Under the pieces are notes generated by a model. It worked only from the letters and a program-made list of their open reading frames with translations. It ran no database searches and had not been told where the DNA came from. The position numbers and the translations under genes were made by a program. A DNA stretch of 64,000 nt from Oerskovia flava (GTDB lineage: Bacteria; Actinomycetota; Actinomycetes; Actinomycetales; Cellulomonadaceae). Of this stretch, positions 46,609 to 56,040 are shown piece after piece; positions within the stretch are counted from its first letter, which is position 1; every line of letters begins with the position of its first letter. The stretch covers positions 1-64,000 of the forward strand of contig NZ_JAOXSR010000008.1 of NCBI RefSeq assembly GCF_026163685.1. Direction: 5' to 3'.

Positions 46609-46693
46609 GCGCTCATCATGGCGAACCTGCCCAGCGGACGTGCAGGTGATCCACAGGCGAGGCGGTGGCGATCCGGTGAAGGTCGCCGTCGGG

Positions 46694-47362
46694 TCAGTGC
46701 TGCACCTCCAGCGCCGGGTCGACGACGACGTCCGCCTCGGTCGCGCCGCGCACCTCCTCGACCGTCACGCCCGGCGCGAGGGCGCGCAGCACCAGGCCGG
46801 ACGCCTCCCCGGGTTCCCGGACGACGTCGAGGACCGCGCGGTCCGTGATGATCCGGTCCACGACACCCTGCCCGGTGAGCGGGAGCGAGCAGGTGCGGCG
46901 GATCTTCGGCGAACCGTCGCGCGCGACGTGGTCCATGAGCACGACGATCCGCGGGGTGCCGGCGACGAGGTCCATCGCCCCGCCCATGCCCTTGACGAGC
47001 TTGCCGGGCACCATCCAGTTCGCGAGGTCGCCCGCGCCGGACACCTCCAGCGCGCCGAGCACGGCGATGTCGATGTGGCCGCCGCGGATCATGCCGAAAG
47101 AGACCGCGGAGTCGAAGAAGCTCGCCCCCGGCAGGGCGGTCACCGTCTGCTTGCCGGCGTTGATGAGGTCGGCGTCCTCGTCGCCGTCGAGCGGGAACGG
47201 CCCGATGCCCAGCAGGCCGTTCTCGCTCTGCAGGGTGATCCGCACCCCGTCGGGCACGTGGTTGGCGACGAGCGTCGGGATGCCGATCCCGAGGTTCACG
47301 TAGTCGCCGTCGTGCAGCTCGGAGGCCGCGAGCGCGGCCATCTCGTCACGCGTCCAGACCAT
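46694..47362 (-). CDS. scoB: 3-oxoacid CoA-transferase beta subunit
   Basis: A 222-residue family I CoA-transferase subunit. The catalytic Glu is in LQSENGLLG, with [15 protein letters not shown] before it and [16 protein letters not shown] and GGAMDLVAG after. It follows scoA by one base and closes the operon. With ScoA it would move CoA from succinyl-CoA to acetoacetate, the end product of leucine breakdown, so that it can enter central metabolism. Confidence 0.93.
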   Translation of the reverse strand: MVWTRDEMAALAASELHDGDYVNLGIGIPTLVANHVPDGVRITLQSENGLLGIGPFPLDGDEDADLINAGKQTVTALPGASFFDSAVSFGMIRGGHIDIAVLGALEVSGAGDLANWMVPGKLVKGMGGAMDLVAGTPRIVVLMDHVARDGSPKIRRTCSLPLTGQGVVDRIITDRAVLDVVREPGEASGLVLRALAPGVTVEEVRGATEADVVVDPALEVQH

Positions 47363-47363
47363 G

Positions 47364-48140
47364 TCAGGCCTCCTGTGCCACGGGTCGGGCGGGGTCTGCG
47401 CTCTCCGGACGAGGCCGGACCGTCCGCTGCTCGATGTCCTTCTCGCGGTCGCTCGCTGTCACCAGCCGGTCGACGTACACCCCCGGGGTGACGACGACGT
47501 CGGGGTCGAGCGGCTCGTCGGTCACCGTCTCCGCCTCGACGACCGTGCGCCGGCCCGCCGTCGCGACGAGCGGGTTGAAGTTGCGCGCCGTGGCCCGGTA
47601 GGTGAGGTTCCCGTACGGGTCCGCGCGGCGCGCGTGCACGAGCCCGAGGTCCGCGACGATGCCGCGCTCCAGCACGTACGTGCGCCCGTCGAACCGGGCA
47701 GTCGGCTTGCCCTCCGCGACGGGGGTGCCGACGCCGGTCGCCGTGTAGAACGCGGGGATGCCGGCGCCCCCCGCGCGCAGCCGCTCGGCGAGCGTGCCCT
47801 GCGGGACGAACTCGACCTCGAGGTCGCCGTCGAGGTAGCGCTGCGCGAACAGCTTGTTCTCCCCCACGTACGACGACAGCACCTTCGCGACCTGGTTGCT
47901 CTCCAGCAGCAGCCCGAGCCCCTTGCCGTCGACGCCCATGTTGTTGGACACGACCGTCAGTCCGGTCACGCCCGAGTCCCGGACCGCCTCGATGAGGTCC
48001 GCCGGGATGCCGCACAGCCCGAACCCGCCGACCGCGATCGTCATCCCGTCCCGCAGCAGCCCGTCGACCGCCTCGGCCGCGCTCGCCGGGCGAGCCACCG
48101 CCGGCCCGCTCGCGGTGCTCGTCGTGCTCGTCGTGGTCAT
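47364..48140 (-). CDS. scoA: 3-oxoacid CoA-transferase alpha subunit
   Basis: A 258-residue partner of ScoB. The ATG at 48140 has AGGAG 5 bases upstream. The CoA-binding signature is [16 protein letters not shown], followed by [19 protein letters not shown] and [22 protein letters not shown]. Its start overlaps the citE stop by four bases. The N-terminal 20 Thr/Ser/Ala residues and about 20 C-terminal residues extend beyond the usual domain. Confidence 0.92.
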   Translation of the reverse strand: MTTTSTTSTASGPAVARPASAAEAVDGLLRDGMTIAVGGFGLCGIPADLIEAVRDSGVTGLTVVSNNMGVDGKGLGLLLESNQVAKVLSSYVGENKLFAQRYLDGDLEVEFVPQGTLAERLRAGGAGIPAFYTATGVGTPVAEGKPTARFDGRTYVLERGIVADLGLVHARRADPYGNLTYRATARNFNPLVATAGRRTVVEAETVTDEPLDPDVVVTPGVYVDRLVTASDREKDIEQRTVRPRPESADPARPVAQEA

Positions 48141-49009
48141 CGTCGCTCCTCCGTCTCGTGGGGGGTCGTGCGGGGAACCGTCTCGTCCGTCAGGGCACCT
48201 GCCGCACGCGCCCGCTGCAGCACCGCGGCGGCGTGCTGGAGGACGGGTCCGTCCACCATCCGACCGTCGTGCACGAACACCCCGTCGCGCGAGGCGGCGA
48301 CCTCGAGCAGGTCGCGCGCGGCGGACACCGCCGCCAGGTCGGGGGCGTACGCGGCCCGGATCACCGGGACGTGCGAGGGGTGGATGCACGCCGTCGCACC
48401 GAAGCCCGACGCCGCTGCGTCCTGCGCCTCGGCGCGCAACCCGTCGAGGTCACCGATGTCGAGGTGCACGGCGTCCACCGCCACCTTCCCGGCAGCGCCC
48501 GCCGCCAGCAGCACCTGCGCGCGGGCGAGGCGGGCGACGTCCCGGTACGCGCCGTCGGGCCGCCGGCTGGACGTCCCGCCGAGCGACGCGACGAGGTCCT
48601 CCGCGCCCCACATGAGGGCGACGACGTCGTCGCGCGCCGCGAGCTGCGGGGCCGCCAGGACGCCGGCCGCGGTCTCGCACAGCGCGACGACGGCGTACCC
48701 GAGGGTGGGCAGCGCCGCGTCCACCTTCGGCACCATGACCGTGCGGTAGTCCGTGGCCGCGAGCGCCGCGAGGTCGGCGTCGTGGTCGGCCGTGCCGACG
48801 GCGTTGATCCGCACGACCGTGCGGTCCGGGTCGAGCGGTGCGTCGGCGAGCGCCTGGCGTGCCCGGGCGCGCCGCTCCGGGGCGACGGCGTCCTCCAGGT
48901 CGAGCACGACGACGTCGGACCGGTCGGCCGCCTTGGCGAACCGGTCGGGGCGGTCGGCGGGGCAGAAGAGCAGCGCCGGGCCGGCGGGGAACGGACGCTC
49001 GCCGCTCAT
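48137..49009 (-). CDS. citE: CitE-like HpcH/HpaI family beta-hydroxyacyl-CoA lyase
   Basis: A 290-residue TIM-barrel lyase. Features are LFCPADRPDRFAKAADRSD, DLEDAVAP, the CoA-contacting VVRINAVGT, and the metal ligands in ALCETAAGVL and MWGAEDLVASLGG. The corresponding M. tuberculosis protein Rv2498c, encoded in a similar cluster, has been characterised as a lyase acting in itaconate and leucine breakdown. Here it should cleave a 3-hydroxy-3-methylacyl-CoA such as HMG-CoA or citramalyl-CoA. It overlaps maoC and scoA by four bases each. Confidence 0.88.
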   Translation of the reverse strand: MSGERPFPAGPALLFCPADRPDRFAKAADRSDVVVLDLEDAVAPERRARARQALADAPLDPDRTVVRINAVGTADHDADLAALAATDYRTVMVPKVDAALPTLGYAVVALCETAAGVLAAPQLAARDDVVALMWGAEDLVASLGGTSSRRPDGAYRDVARLARAQVLLAAGAAGKVAVDAVHLDIGDLDGLRAEAQDAAASGFGATACIHPSHVPVIRAAYAPDLAAVSAARDLLEVAASRDGVFVHDGRMVDGPVLQHAAAVLQRARAAGALTDETVPRTTPHETEERR

Positions 49010-49524
49010 GCGTCGTCCTCGTCGGCCGGTGCGTCCCGGGCACCCTCGTGGGCCTCGTGGGCCGCGCGCGTCCAGAACAGGGCGGTGCGCACGGCGCGGG
49101 CGACGAGCACACCGTCCTGGTTGCGGCCGCGGTGCTCGAGCGTGACGACGCCCTGCCCGGGGCGTGAGGCGGAGAGCCGCTTGTCGACGACCTCGGTCTC
49201 GCCGTACAGCGTGTCGCCGTGGAACACCGGGTGCGGGAACTCGACCTCGCGGAACCCGAGGTTCGCGACGATCGTGCCCTGCGTGATCTGCCCGACCGAC
49301 AGCCCGACGAGCGTGGAGAGCGTCATCATCGAGTTCATCAACCGCTGCCCGAACGGCTGGGTCGCCGCCCACGCGGCGTCGAGGTGCAGCGCCTGGTGGT
49401 TCATCGTGAGGGTGGAGAACAGGACGTCGTCCGCCTCGGTCAGGGTGCGGCCGGGCCGGTGGCGGTAGAGCGCACCGGTCTCGAGCTCGTCGTAGTACAG
49501 GCCTCGCTGGACCACCTCGCGCAT
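49006..49524 (-). CDS. MaoC-family acyl-CoA hydratase
   Basis: A 172-residue hot-dog-fold protein. The ATG at 49524 is preceded by GAGGGG; the longer frame adds unrelated residues. Family blocks are LTEADDVLFSTLTMNHQALH, FGQRLMNSMMTLSTLVGLSV and FPHPVFHGDTLYGETEVVDKR, resembling mesaconyl-CoA-type hydratases. Position equals Rv2499c in the mycobacterial cluster. It probably hydrates 3-methylglutaconyl-CoA, or itaconyl/mesaconyl-CoA, to supply the CitE lyase encoded next (ATGA overlap). Confidence 0.85.
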   Translation of the reverse strand: MREVVQRGLYYDELETGALYRHRPGRTLTEADDVLFSTLTMNHQALHLDAAWAATQPFGQRLMNSMMTLSTLVGLSVGQITQGTIVANLGFREVEFPHPVFHGDTLYGETEVVDKRLSASRPGQGVVTLEHRGRNQDGVLVARAVRTALFWTRAAHEAHEGARDAPADEDDA

Positions 49525-49586
49525 ACTGACCCTCTCCCCTCGACTGACTCCACTGCCCACCCACTGCCCTCGACCAAGCACTTCCT

Positions 49587-49650
49587 CGCCGTCGAACGCG
49601 TGGTTACCGTCGCCAACGGCCTGATATCGACAGCAACCACGTGTTCGGCG
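49587..49650. repeat. dispersed palindrome, copy D (decayed), inside an operon
   Basis: Left arm 49587-49612 and right arm 49628-49650 pair imperfectly (about 18 of 22) and keep the terminal GTGTTCGGCG of the family seen at 50-104, 1858-1920 and 32192-32252. It lies in the 135-base gap between the acyl-CoA dehydrogenase and maoC, the only long gap in an otherwise overlapping operon, and could attenuate or process the transcript. Confidence 0.65.
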
Positions 49651-49659
49651 ACCGGCCGA

Positions 49660-50826
49660 CTACGCGTCCAGGCCCAGGCTTCTGGCGATGATCATGAGCT
49701 GCACCTCCGTCGTGCCCTCGCCGACCTCGAGGATCTTCGAGTCGCGGTAGTGGCGGGCCACCGGGTTCTCGTTGAGGAAGCCGTAGCCGCCGAAGATCTG
49801 GGACGCGTCGCGGGCGTTCGCCATCGCGGCCTCTCCCCCGACGAGCTTCGCGATCGACGCCTCGGCCTTGAACGGCTTGCCGTGCACGAGCCGCTGCGCC
49901 GCGTCGTACCAGGCCAGTCTCGCGGTGTGCACCCTGGCCTGCATCCGCGCGAGGGTGAACGCCACGTGCTGGTTCTCGCCGATCGCCCGCCCGAACACGA
50001 CCCGCTCCTTCGCGTACCGCAGCGCCTCCTCGAGGCAGCCCTGCGCCGCACCTGTCGCGAGCGCGGCGAACGCGATACGACCCTCGTCGAGCGCGCGCAG
50101 GAAGTTCGCGTACCCGCGGCCCCGCTCGCCGAGCAGGTTCTCCGCGGGCACCCGCACGCCCGTGAGCGTGAGCGGGTGCGTGTCGGACGTGTGCCAGCCG
50201 ACCTTGTCGTAAGCCGGGCCGACCTCGAACCCCGGCGTGCCCGACGGCACGATGATGCTGGACAGCTCCTTGCGGACCGAGCCGTCCGGTCGCGTGGACT
50301 CCCCCGTGACCGCCGTGATCGTCACCAGGCTCGTGATGGGGGTGCCGGAGTTGGTGATGAACTGCTTGGACCCGTCGATCACCCACTCGTCGCCGTCGAG
50401 CCGCGCGGTCGTGCGGGTGCCGCCCGCGTCCGAGCCGGCCTGCGCCTCGGTCAGGCCGAACGCCGCGAGCGCCCGCCCCGCGAGCAGGTCAGGCAGCCAC
50501 CGCTCCTGCTGCTCGCGCGAGCCGTGCCGGTAGATCGGCACGATCCCGAGCCCGACGCCCGCCTCGAGCGTCACCGCGATGGACTGGTCGACGCGTGCGA
50601 GCGCCTCGACCGCGAGGCACAGCGACACGTAGTCCTTGCCCTGCCCGCCGATGTCCCGCGGGAACGGCAGCCCGAACAGCCCGAGCTCACCCATCTGCGC
50701 GATGATCTCCAGCGGCAGCCGCCGCTCCGTGTCGTACCGGTAGGCGGCGGGGGCGACGACGCTGTCGGCGAAGTCGCGCACCACCTGGCTCAGCTTCAGC
50801 TGCTCGTCGTCGAGCTCGGCGATCAT
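49660..50826 (-). CDS. acyl-CoA dehydrogenase (FadE19-like)
   Basis: A 388-residue FAD enzyme for an alpha,beta-desaturation, probably isovaleryl- or a related branched acyl-CoA. Blocks are AFGLTEAQAGSDAGGTRTTA, WVIDGSKQFITNSG and IFGGYGFLNENPV. The catalytic base sits at the standard place (ILEVGEGTTEVQ), unlike mitochondrial isovaleryl-CoA dehydrogenase, which uses a Glu elsewhere. Its ATG overlaps the accA1 stop (ATGA). It corresponds to fadE19 in the mycobacterial cluster. Confidence 0.92.
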   Translation of the reverse strand: MIAELDDEQLKLSQVVRDFADSVVAPAAYRYDTERRLPLEIIAQMGELGLFGLPFPRDIGGQGKDYVSLCLAVEALARVDQSIAVTLEAGVGLGIVPIYRHGSREQQERWLPDLLAGRALAAFGLTEAQAGSDAGGTRTTARLDGDEWVIDGSKQFITNSGTPITSLVTITAVTGESTRPDGSVRKELSSIIVPSGTPGFEVGPAYDKVGWHTSDTHPLTLTGVRVPAENLLGERGRGYANFLRALDEGRIAFAALATGAAQGCLEEALRYAKERVVFGRAIGENQHVAFTLARMQARVHTARLAWYDAAQRLVHGKPFKAEASIAKLVGGEAAMANARDASQIFGGYGFLNENPVARHYRDSKILEVGEGTTEVQLMIIARSLGLDA

Positions 50827-52949
50827 GATGCTCCCTGGGTGTCGGGGTGGGGTGGGCCGTCCGGGCTCCCGGTCGGAGAGCCGGACACGAGGTCGGGGTC
50901 GGGGTCGGGGTCGACGACGGCGACCACCTGGTCGAGCCGGACGAGGTCGCCGGGGCGCACGCTGACGTGCGCGGTCCCGGCGTGCGGGGCCACGAGGGCG
51001 TGCTCCATCTTCATGGCCTCGACGGTCACGAGCGGGGCGCCCTCCTCGACGCGGCCCCCGTCGAGGTCGGCGACCGCCACGACCGTGCCGGGCATCGCCG
51101 CCCGGACCTCGGGCGACCGTGCCCCCGGGACGACGGACCGTCCGCGCTCGGCCCGCAGCCGGGCGGACCGTTCCGCCCTGTCCGGGGCCGCGACCGCGAC
51201 CGTCCGACCCGCGCGGGCGAGCCACACGACCCCGTCGTGGTCGAGCGCGAGGTGCACGCGCGCGCTCACGCCGTCGATCGTGCACCGCCAGGCGTGCGTC
51301 GCCCCGGCCTCGGCGACCAGCGCGGCCGGGCGCGGGGCGCCGTCGTCCACCTGCACGACGGCGGCACCCGCCTCTCCCGCCACGCTCACCTCGTACGTGC
51401 GCGCCCGGCCCGGTGCGCCGGCGTCGTGCAGCACGAACCGTCGCGGGCGCGCCGGCGCGTTGAGCCGCCACCCGTCCCCCGCCCCCCACACCGAGCTCCC
51501 GCCTTCAGCAGCCGCACGGAGAAGCAGGGCGACGGCGACGAGGTCGTCCTCGACCACCCGTCCCGGCCCGCCGAGGGTCTGGTCGTCGGACGGGGTGAGG
51601 AGGCGGTCGATCAGGGCCGTGTCGAGGTGGCCGTCGCGGACGTCGGGCACCGCGAGGAGCTCGCGGCAGAACGCGACGTTCGTCTCGACGCCCAGCACCA
51701 CGGTCTGCGCGAGCAGCGCGTCGAGCCGCCGGAGCGCCGCGGGCCGGTCGGGGCCCCACGCGACGGCCTTGGCGAGCAGCGGGTCGTAGTGCCCGGTGAC
51801 GGCGTCGCCCTCGACGAGTCCGCTGTCGAGGCGCCAGCCCGGACCGGTGGGTTCGTGGAGCGCGAGCACCGTGCCGGTCGCGGGCAGGAAGCCGCGCGCG
51901 GGCGACTCGGCGTAGATTCGCGCCTCGACCGCGTGGCCGCGGAGCACGACGTCGTCCTGTACCAGCCCGAGCGGCTCGCCCGCCGCGACCTGGAGCTGCA
52001 GCTCGACGAGGTCGAGCCTGGTGACCATCTCCGTCACGGGGTGCTCCACCTGCAGGCGGGTGTTCATCTCGATGAAGAAGAACGTCGCCGGGTCGTCGGC
52101 GGGGACGAGGAACTCGACCGTGCCCGCCCCCTCGTAATCGACGCTGCGCGCCACCTCGCAGGCCGCGGCCCCCATACGGGCGCGCGCCGCGTCGTCGAGC
52201 AGGGGCGACGGCGCCTCCTCCACGACCTTCTGGTGCCGGCGCTGCAACGAGCACTCGCGCTCGCCGAGGTGCACGACGTTCCCGTGCCGGTCCGCGAGGA
52301 CCTGCACCTCGATGTGGCGGGGGCGGGTGACGAGCCGTTCGAGGAGCAGGGTGTCGTCGCCGAACGCGGCGGCCGCCACCCGCCGCGCGGACGCGAGCGC
52401 CGCGGGGAGCCCGGCGGCGTCGTGCACGACCTGCATCCCCTTGCCGCCGCCACCGGCCGAGGGCTTGACGAGGAGCGGGAAGCCGACGTCGGCCGCCGCG
52501 CCCGCGAGGTCGACGTCGTCCAGGCCGGCGGACGTGGTCCCCGGCACGACCGGGACGCCGCGGCCCGCGACGAGCCGCTTCGCCGCGATCTTGTCGGCCA
52601 TGACCTCGAGCGCGGCGACGGACGGGCCGACGAAGACGATCCCGGCCCGGGCGCACGCCCGCGCGAGCTCCGGGTTCTCCGCGAGGAACCCGTAGCCGGG
52701 GTGGATCGCGTCGGCGCCGGTCGCGACGGCGGCGGCGACCACGGCGTCGACGTCGAGGTAGCTCTGCGCGGCGGGCGCGGGACCGAGGCGGACGGCGACG
52801 TCGGCCAGCGCGACGTGCCGCGCGCGGGCGTCCGCGTCGGAGTGCACGGCGACGGCGCGGATGCCGAGCCGGCGCAGCGTCTCGATGATCCGGCACGCGA
52901 TCTCGCCGCGGTTGGCGACGAGGACGGTGCGCAGGGTCGGGTCGGTCAT
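50823..52949 (-). CDS. accA1: acyl-CoA carboxylase alpha subunit (biotin carboxylase plus BCCP; methylcrotonyl-CoA type)
   Basis: A 708-residue protein: biotin carboxylase domain (VLVANRGEIACRIIETLRR at the N-terminus, ATP-grasp loop KPSAGGGGKGMQVV, EMNTRLQVEHPVTE), a linker, and a C-terminal biotinyl domain with K647 in VEAMKMEHAL. With AccD1 it should form 3-methylcrotonyl-CoA carboxylase. The ATG at 52949 starts at TDPTLRTVLVANRGE, as in homologues. The C-terminal 20 residues are a Pro/Asp/Ser tail. Confidence 0.93.
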   Translation of the reverse strand: MTDPTLRTVLVANRGEIACRIIETLRRLGIRAVAVHSDADARARHVALADVAVRLGPAPAAQSYLDVDAVVAAAVATGADAIHPGYGFLAENPELARACARAGIVFVGPSVAALEVMADKIAAKRLVAGRGVPVVPGTTSAGLDDVDLAGAAADVGFPLLVKPSAGGGGKGMQVVHDAAGLPAALASARRVAAAAFGDDTLLLERLVTRPRHIEVQVLADRHGNVVHLGERECSLQRRHQKVVEEAPSPLLDDAARARMGAAACEVARSVDYEGAGTVEFLVPADDPATFFFIEMNTRLQVEHPVTEMVTRLDLVELQLQVAAGEPLGLVQDDVVLRGHAVEARIYAESPARGFLPATGTVLALHEPTGPGWRLDSGLVEGDAVTGHYDPLLAKAVAWGPDRPAALRRLDALLAQTVVLGVETNVAFCRELLAVPDVRDGHLDTALIDRLLTPSDDQTLGGPGRVVEDDLVAVALLLRAAAEGGSSVWGAGDGWRLNAPARPRRFVLHDAGAPGRARTYEVSVAGEAGAAVVQVDDGAPRPAALVAEAGATHAWRCTIDGVSARVHLALDHDGVVWLARAGRTVAVAAPDRAERSARLRAERGRSVVPGARSPEVRAAMPGTVVAVADLDGGRVEEGAPLVTVEAMKMEHALVAPHAGTAHVSVRPGDLVRLDQVVAVVDPDPDPDLVSGSPTGSPDGPPHPDTQGAS

Positions 52950-52954
52950 GGCCC

Positions 52955-54580
52955 TCACATCCGGAAGAGCCCGAACGCGGGCTCCGGCAGGGGTGCGCGG
53001 GCGCACACGTCGAGGGCGAGACCGAGCACCCGGCGGGTGTCGGCGGGGTCGATGATGCCGTCGTCCCAGAGCCGGGCCGTCGCGTAGTACGGGTTGCCCT
53101 GCTCCTCGTAGCGGTCGCGGATGTCGCGGCGGAACGCGTCCTCGTCGTCGGCGTCCCACTCCTGCGCACCGGCCTCGAGCTGGTCACGCTTGACGGTGGC
53201 GAGCACGGCCGCGGCCTGCGCGCCGCCCATGACGGAGATCCGGCTCGCGGGCCACGACCACAGGAAGCGCGGCGAGTACGCCCGCCCGCACATCGAGTAG
53301 TTGCCCGCGCCGAACGACCCGCCGACGACGACCGTCAGCTTCGGCACCCGTGTCGTCGCGACGGCCGTGACCATCTTGGCGCCGTCCTTCGCGATCCCGC
53401 CGGCCTCGGCGTCGGTGCCGACCATGAAGCCGGAGATGTTCTGCAGGAACAGCAGCGGGATCCCCCGCTGGTCGCACAGCTCGACGAAGTGCGCGCCCTT
53501 GAGCGCCGACGGGCTGAACAGCACCCCGTTGTTCGCGACGATCCCCACCCGGTGGCCGTGGATGCGGGCGAACCCGGTCACGAGCGTCTCGCCGTACTCG
53601 CGCTTGAACTCGTGCAGCTCGCTGCCGTCGACGATCCGGGCGATCACCTCGCGCGCGTCGTACGGCGCCTGCACGTCGGGCGGCACCGCGGCGTACAGCC
53701 CGGAGTCCTCGGGCGCGGTGTCGTCCCGGACGGCGGGGGGCTCAGCGGGCAGCACCTCCCACGCGGGCTCGGGGTCCGGCGGGAGCGTCGCGACGATCGA
53801 GCGCACGATCTCCAGCGCGTGCGCGTCGTCCTCGGCGAGGTGGTCGGTGACGCCCGACCGCCGCGCGTGCAGCTCGCCGCCACCGAGCTCCTCGGCCGTG
53901 ACGACCTCCCCGATCGCGGCCTTCACGAGCGGCGGGCCGCCGAGGAAGATCGTGCCCTGGTCGCGCACGATCACCGTCTCGTCGCTCATCGCCGGGACGT
54001 ACGCGCCCCCGGCCGTGCACGAGCCGAGGACGGCGGAGATCTGCGGGACCCGGGCGGCCGAGAGGCGTGCCTGCTGGTAGAAGATCCGCCCGAAGTGGTC
54101 GCGGTCGGGGAACACCTCGGCCTGCCGCGGCAGGAACGCCCCGCCGGAGTCCACGAGGTAGACGCACGGCAGCCGGTTCTCGAGCGCGATCTCCTGCGCA
54201 CGCAGGTGCTTCTTCACCGTGAGCGGGTGGTACGTGCCGCCCTTGACGGTCGCGTCGTTGCACACCACCATCACCTGCCGGCCGGACACCATGCCGATCC
54301 CGGCGATGACGCCCGCACCCGGCCACGCGCCGTCGTCCACGCCGTGGGCCGCGAGGGGCGAGATCTCGAGGAACGGGCTGCCCTCGTCGAGGAGCCGCTC
54401 GACCCGGTCGCGCGGGAGGAGCTTGCCGCGACCGACGTGCCGCACGCGCGCCGCCTCGGAGCCGCCGAGCGCGGCCTGCTCGGTGCGCTCGCGCAGCTCG
54501 TCGACGAGCGCGCGCTGGGCCGCGGCGTTCTGGGCCGCGGCCGGCGACCGCGGGTCGACGGCGGTGCTCAGGACCGTCAC
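52955..54580 (-). CDS. accD1: acyl-CoA carboxylase beta subunit (methylcrotonyl-CoA type)
   Basis: A 541-residue carboxyltransferase. The sequence [19 protein letters not shown] followed by [17 protein letters not shown] is typical of methylcrotonyl-CoA carboxylase beta subunits, and [14 protein letters not shown] is the acyl-CoA pocket region. It adds carboxyl to 3-methylcrotonyl-CoA, giving 3-methylglutaconyl-CoA. Its ATG overlaps the bkdC stop by four bases; accA1 starts 5 bases after its end. Confidence 0.94.
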   Translation of the reverse strand: MTVLSTAVDPRSPAAAQNAAAQRALVDELRERTEQAALGGSEAARVRHVGRGKLLPRDRVERLLDEGSPFLEISPLAAHGVDDGAWPGAGVIAGIGMVSGRQVMVVCNDATVKGGTYHPLTVKKHLRAQEIALENRLPCVYLVDSGGAFLPRQAEVFPDRDHFGRIFYQQARLSAARVPQISAVLGSCTAGGAYVPAMSDETVIVRDQGTIFLGGPPLVKAAIGEVVTAEELGGGELHARRSGVTDHLAEDDAHALEIVRSIVATLPPDPEPAWEVLPAEPPAVRDDTAPEDSGLYAAVPPDVQAPYDAREVIARIVDGSELHEFKREYGETLVTGFARIHGHRVGIVANNGVLFSPSALKGAHFVELCDQRGIPLLFLQNISGFMVGTDAEAGGIAKDGAKMVTAVATTRVPKLTVVVGGSFGAGNYSMCGRAYSPRFLWSWPASRISVMGGAQAAAVLATVKRDQLEAGAQEWDADDEDAFRRDIRDRYEEQGNPYYATARLWDDGIIDPADTRRVLGLALDVCARAPLPEPAFGLFRM

Positions 54581-56040
54581 GACGCGCTCCTCGTGCCGGG
54601 TGCGGCAGCGGCGCCGAGCAGCGCGAGGCCGGGGTCGGCGAGCAGCGCACCGAGGTCGGCGAGGAACCGCGCACCCTGCTCGCCGTCGACGATGCGGTGG
54701 TCGAACGACAGGCTGAGCGTCGCGACCTGCCGCAGCGCCACCTCGCCCCGGTGCTCCCAGGGCAGCCGCCGCACGGCGCCGACCCCGAGGATCGCGGCCT
54801 CACCCGGGTTGAGGATCGGGGTGCCCGCGTCGACGCCGAAGACCCCGACGTTCGTCACCGTGATCGTGCCGCCGCGCAGCCGCTCCGGGGCCGTGCGACC
54901 GGCGCGCGCGGTCTCCGTGAGCTCACCCAGCGCGTCCGCGAGCTCGGGCAGCGACAGCTCCTGCGCGGCCGGGACGTTCGGCACGACGAGGCCGCGGTCG
55001 GTCGCGACCGCGACGCCGAGGTGCACGTCGTGCGGCTGGACGATCTCGGCCGGAGCACCCGCCGGCTCCTCCCACCGGGCGTTGAGCGCGGGGTGCCGCT
55101 CGAGGACCACGCACAGCGCCCGGGCGACGAGCGCGAGCACCGTGATCCGCGTGCCGCGCGTGAGCCGGTTCGTCCGCAGCCGCTCCAGCAGCTCGATGCT
55201 CTCGGTGACGTCGACCGTGAGGAACACGGTGGCGTGCGGGGCCGTGAACGCGCTCGCGACCATCGCCGCCGCGGTGTGCTTGCGCACCCCCCGCACCGGG
55301 ATACGGGTCTCCCGGCCCTGCGTCGTGCTCGGCGGCACGCGGTCGGGCGACCTGGTCGGTGGCCCGACGGCGCGGGGTCGGGCACCGCTCCCGGTGGCGC
55401 CGTTCTGCGCAGCGGGGGCGCCGGCGTCGCGCGGGGTGACCTCGCGGTGGCAGCTCACCGCCGCGAGCACGTCCTCACGGGTCACCAGACCGTCCGGCCC
55501 GGTGCCGTCGACCCGGTCGAGGTGGACCCCGAGCTTCTTCGCCAGCATCCGCACGGGCGGCGTCGAGCGCGGCCGCTCCGCCGGCTCGTGCGCCTGCTCG
55601 GTCGTGCGCTCGGCCGCGTGATCGATCCTGCGCTCAGCCGTGTCACCGACATCGTGCGCGGGCGCGCCCCGGCGGCGACGGCGCGTGGGGTGCCCGGACC
55701 GCTCGGGCCGGGCGCCGTAGCCCACGAGGTTCGGCTGAGGCGCCTCCTCCGGTTCGGGGGCGGCAGGTGACGGGTCGGGCGCGGCCGGCCCCGCGGCGTC
55801 GGGCACCTCGAACGTGACGAGCGGCTCGCCGACGTTGACGGTCTGGCCCGCCTCGGCGTGGAGCTGCGCGACGACGCCCGCGTAGGGCGAGGGGAGGTCG
55901 ACGAGCGCCTTGGCGGTCTCCACCTCGGCGATCACCTGGTTGAGCTCGACGCGGTCGCCGGCGGCGACGTGCCAGCTGACGAGGTCGGACTCGGTGAGGC
56001 CTTCGCCGAGGTCGGGCAGGCGGAACTCGCGCAGCGTCAT
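54577..56040 (-). CDS. bkdC: branched-chain 2-oxo acid dehydrogenase E2 (dihydrolipoyl acyltransferase)
   Basis: A 487-residue E2 core: lipoyl domain with K44 ([16 protein letters not shown]), a long charged Pro/Ala/Arg linker, a peripheral-subunit-binding domain at about 160-200 ([20 protein letters not shown]), a second linker, and the catalytic domain with H448 and D452 ([12 protein letters not shown]). It transfers the acyl group from lipoate to CoA, giving isovaleryl-CoA from leucine. TGATG couples it to bkdB. No E3 gene is present in the window. Confidence 0.93.
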   Translation of the reverse strand: MTLREFRLPDLGEGLTESDLVSWHVAAGDRVELNQVIAEVETAKALVDLPSPYAGVVAQLHAEAGQTVNVGEPLVTFEVPDAAGPAAPDPSPAAPEPEEAPQPNLVGYGARPERSGHPTRRRRRGAPAHDVGDTAERRIDHAAERTTEQAHEPAERPRSTPPVRMLAKKLGVHLDRVDGTGPDGLVTREDVLAAVSCHREVTPRDAGAPAAQNGATGSGARPRAVGPPTRSPDRVPPSTTQGRETRIPVRGVRKHTAAAMVASAFTAPHATVFLTVDVTESIELLERLRTNRLTRGTRITVLALVARALCVVLERHPALNARWEEPAGAPAEIVQPHDVHLGVAVATDRGLVVPNVPAAQELSLPELADALGELTETARAGRTAPERLRGGTITVTNVGVFGVDAGTPILNPGEAAILGVGAVRRLPWEHRGEVALRQVATLSLSFDHRIVDGEQGARFLADLGALLADPGLALLGAAAAPGTRSAS

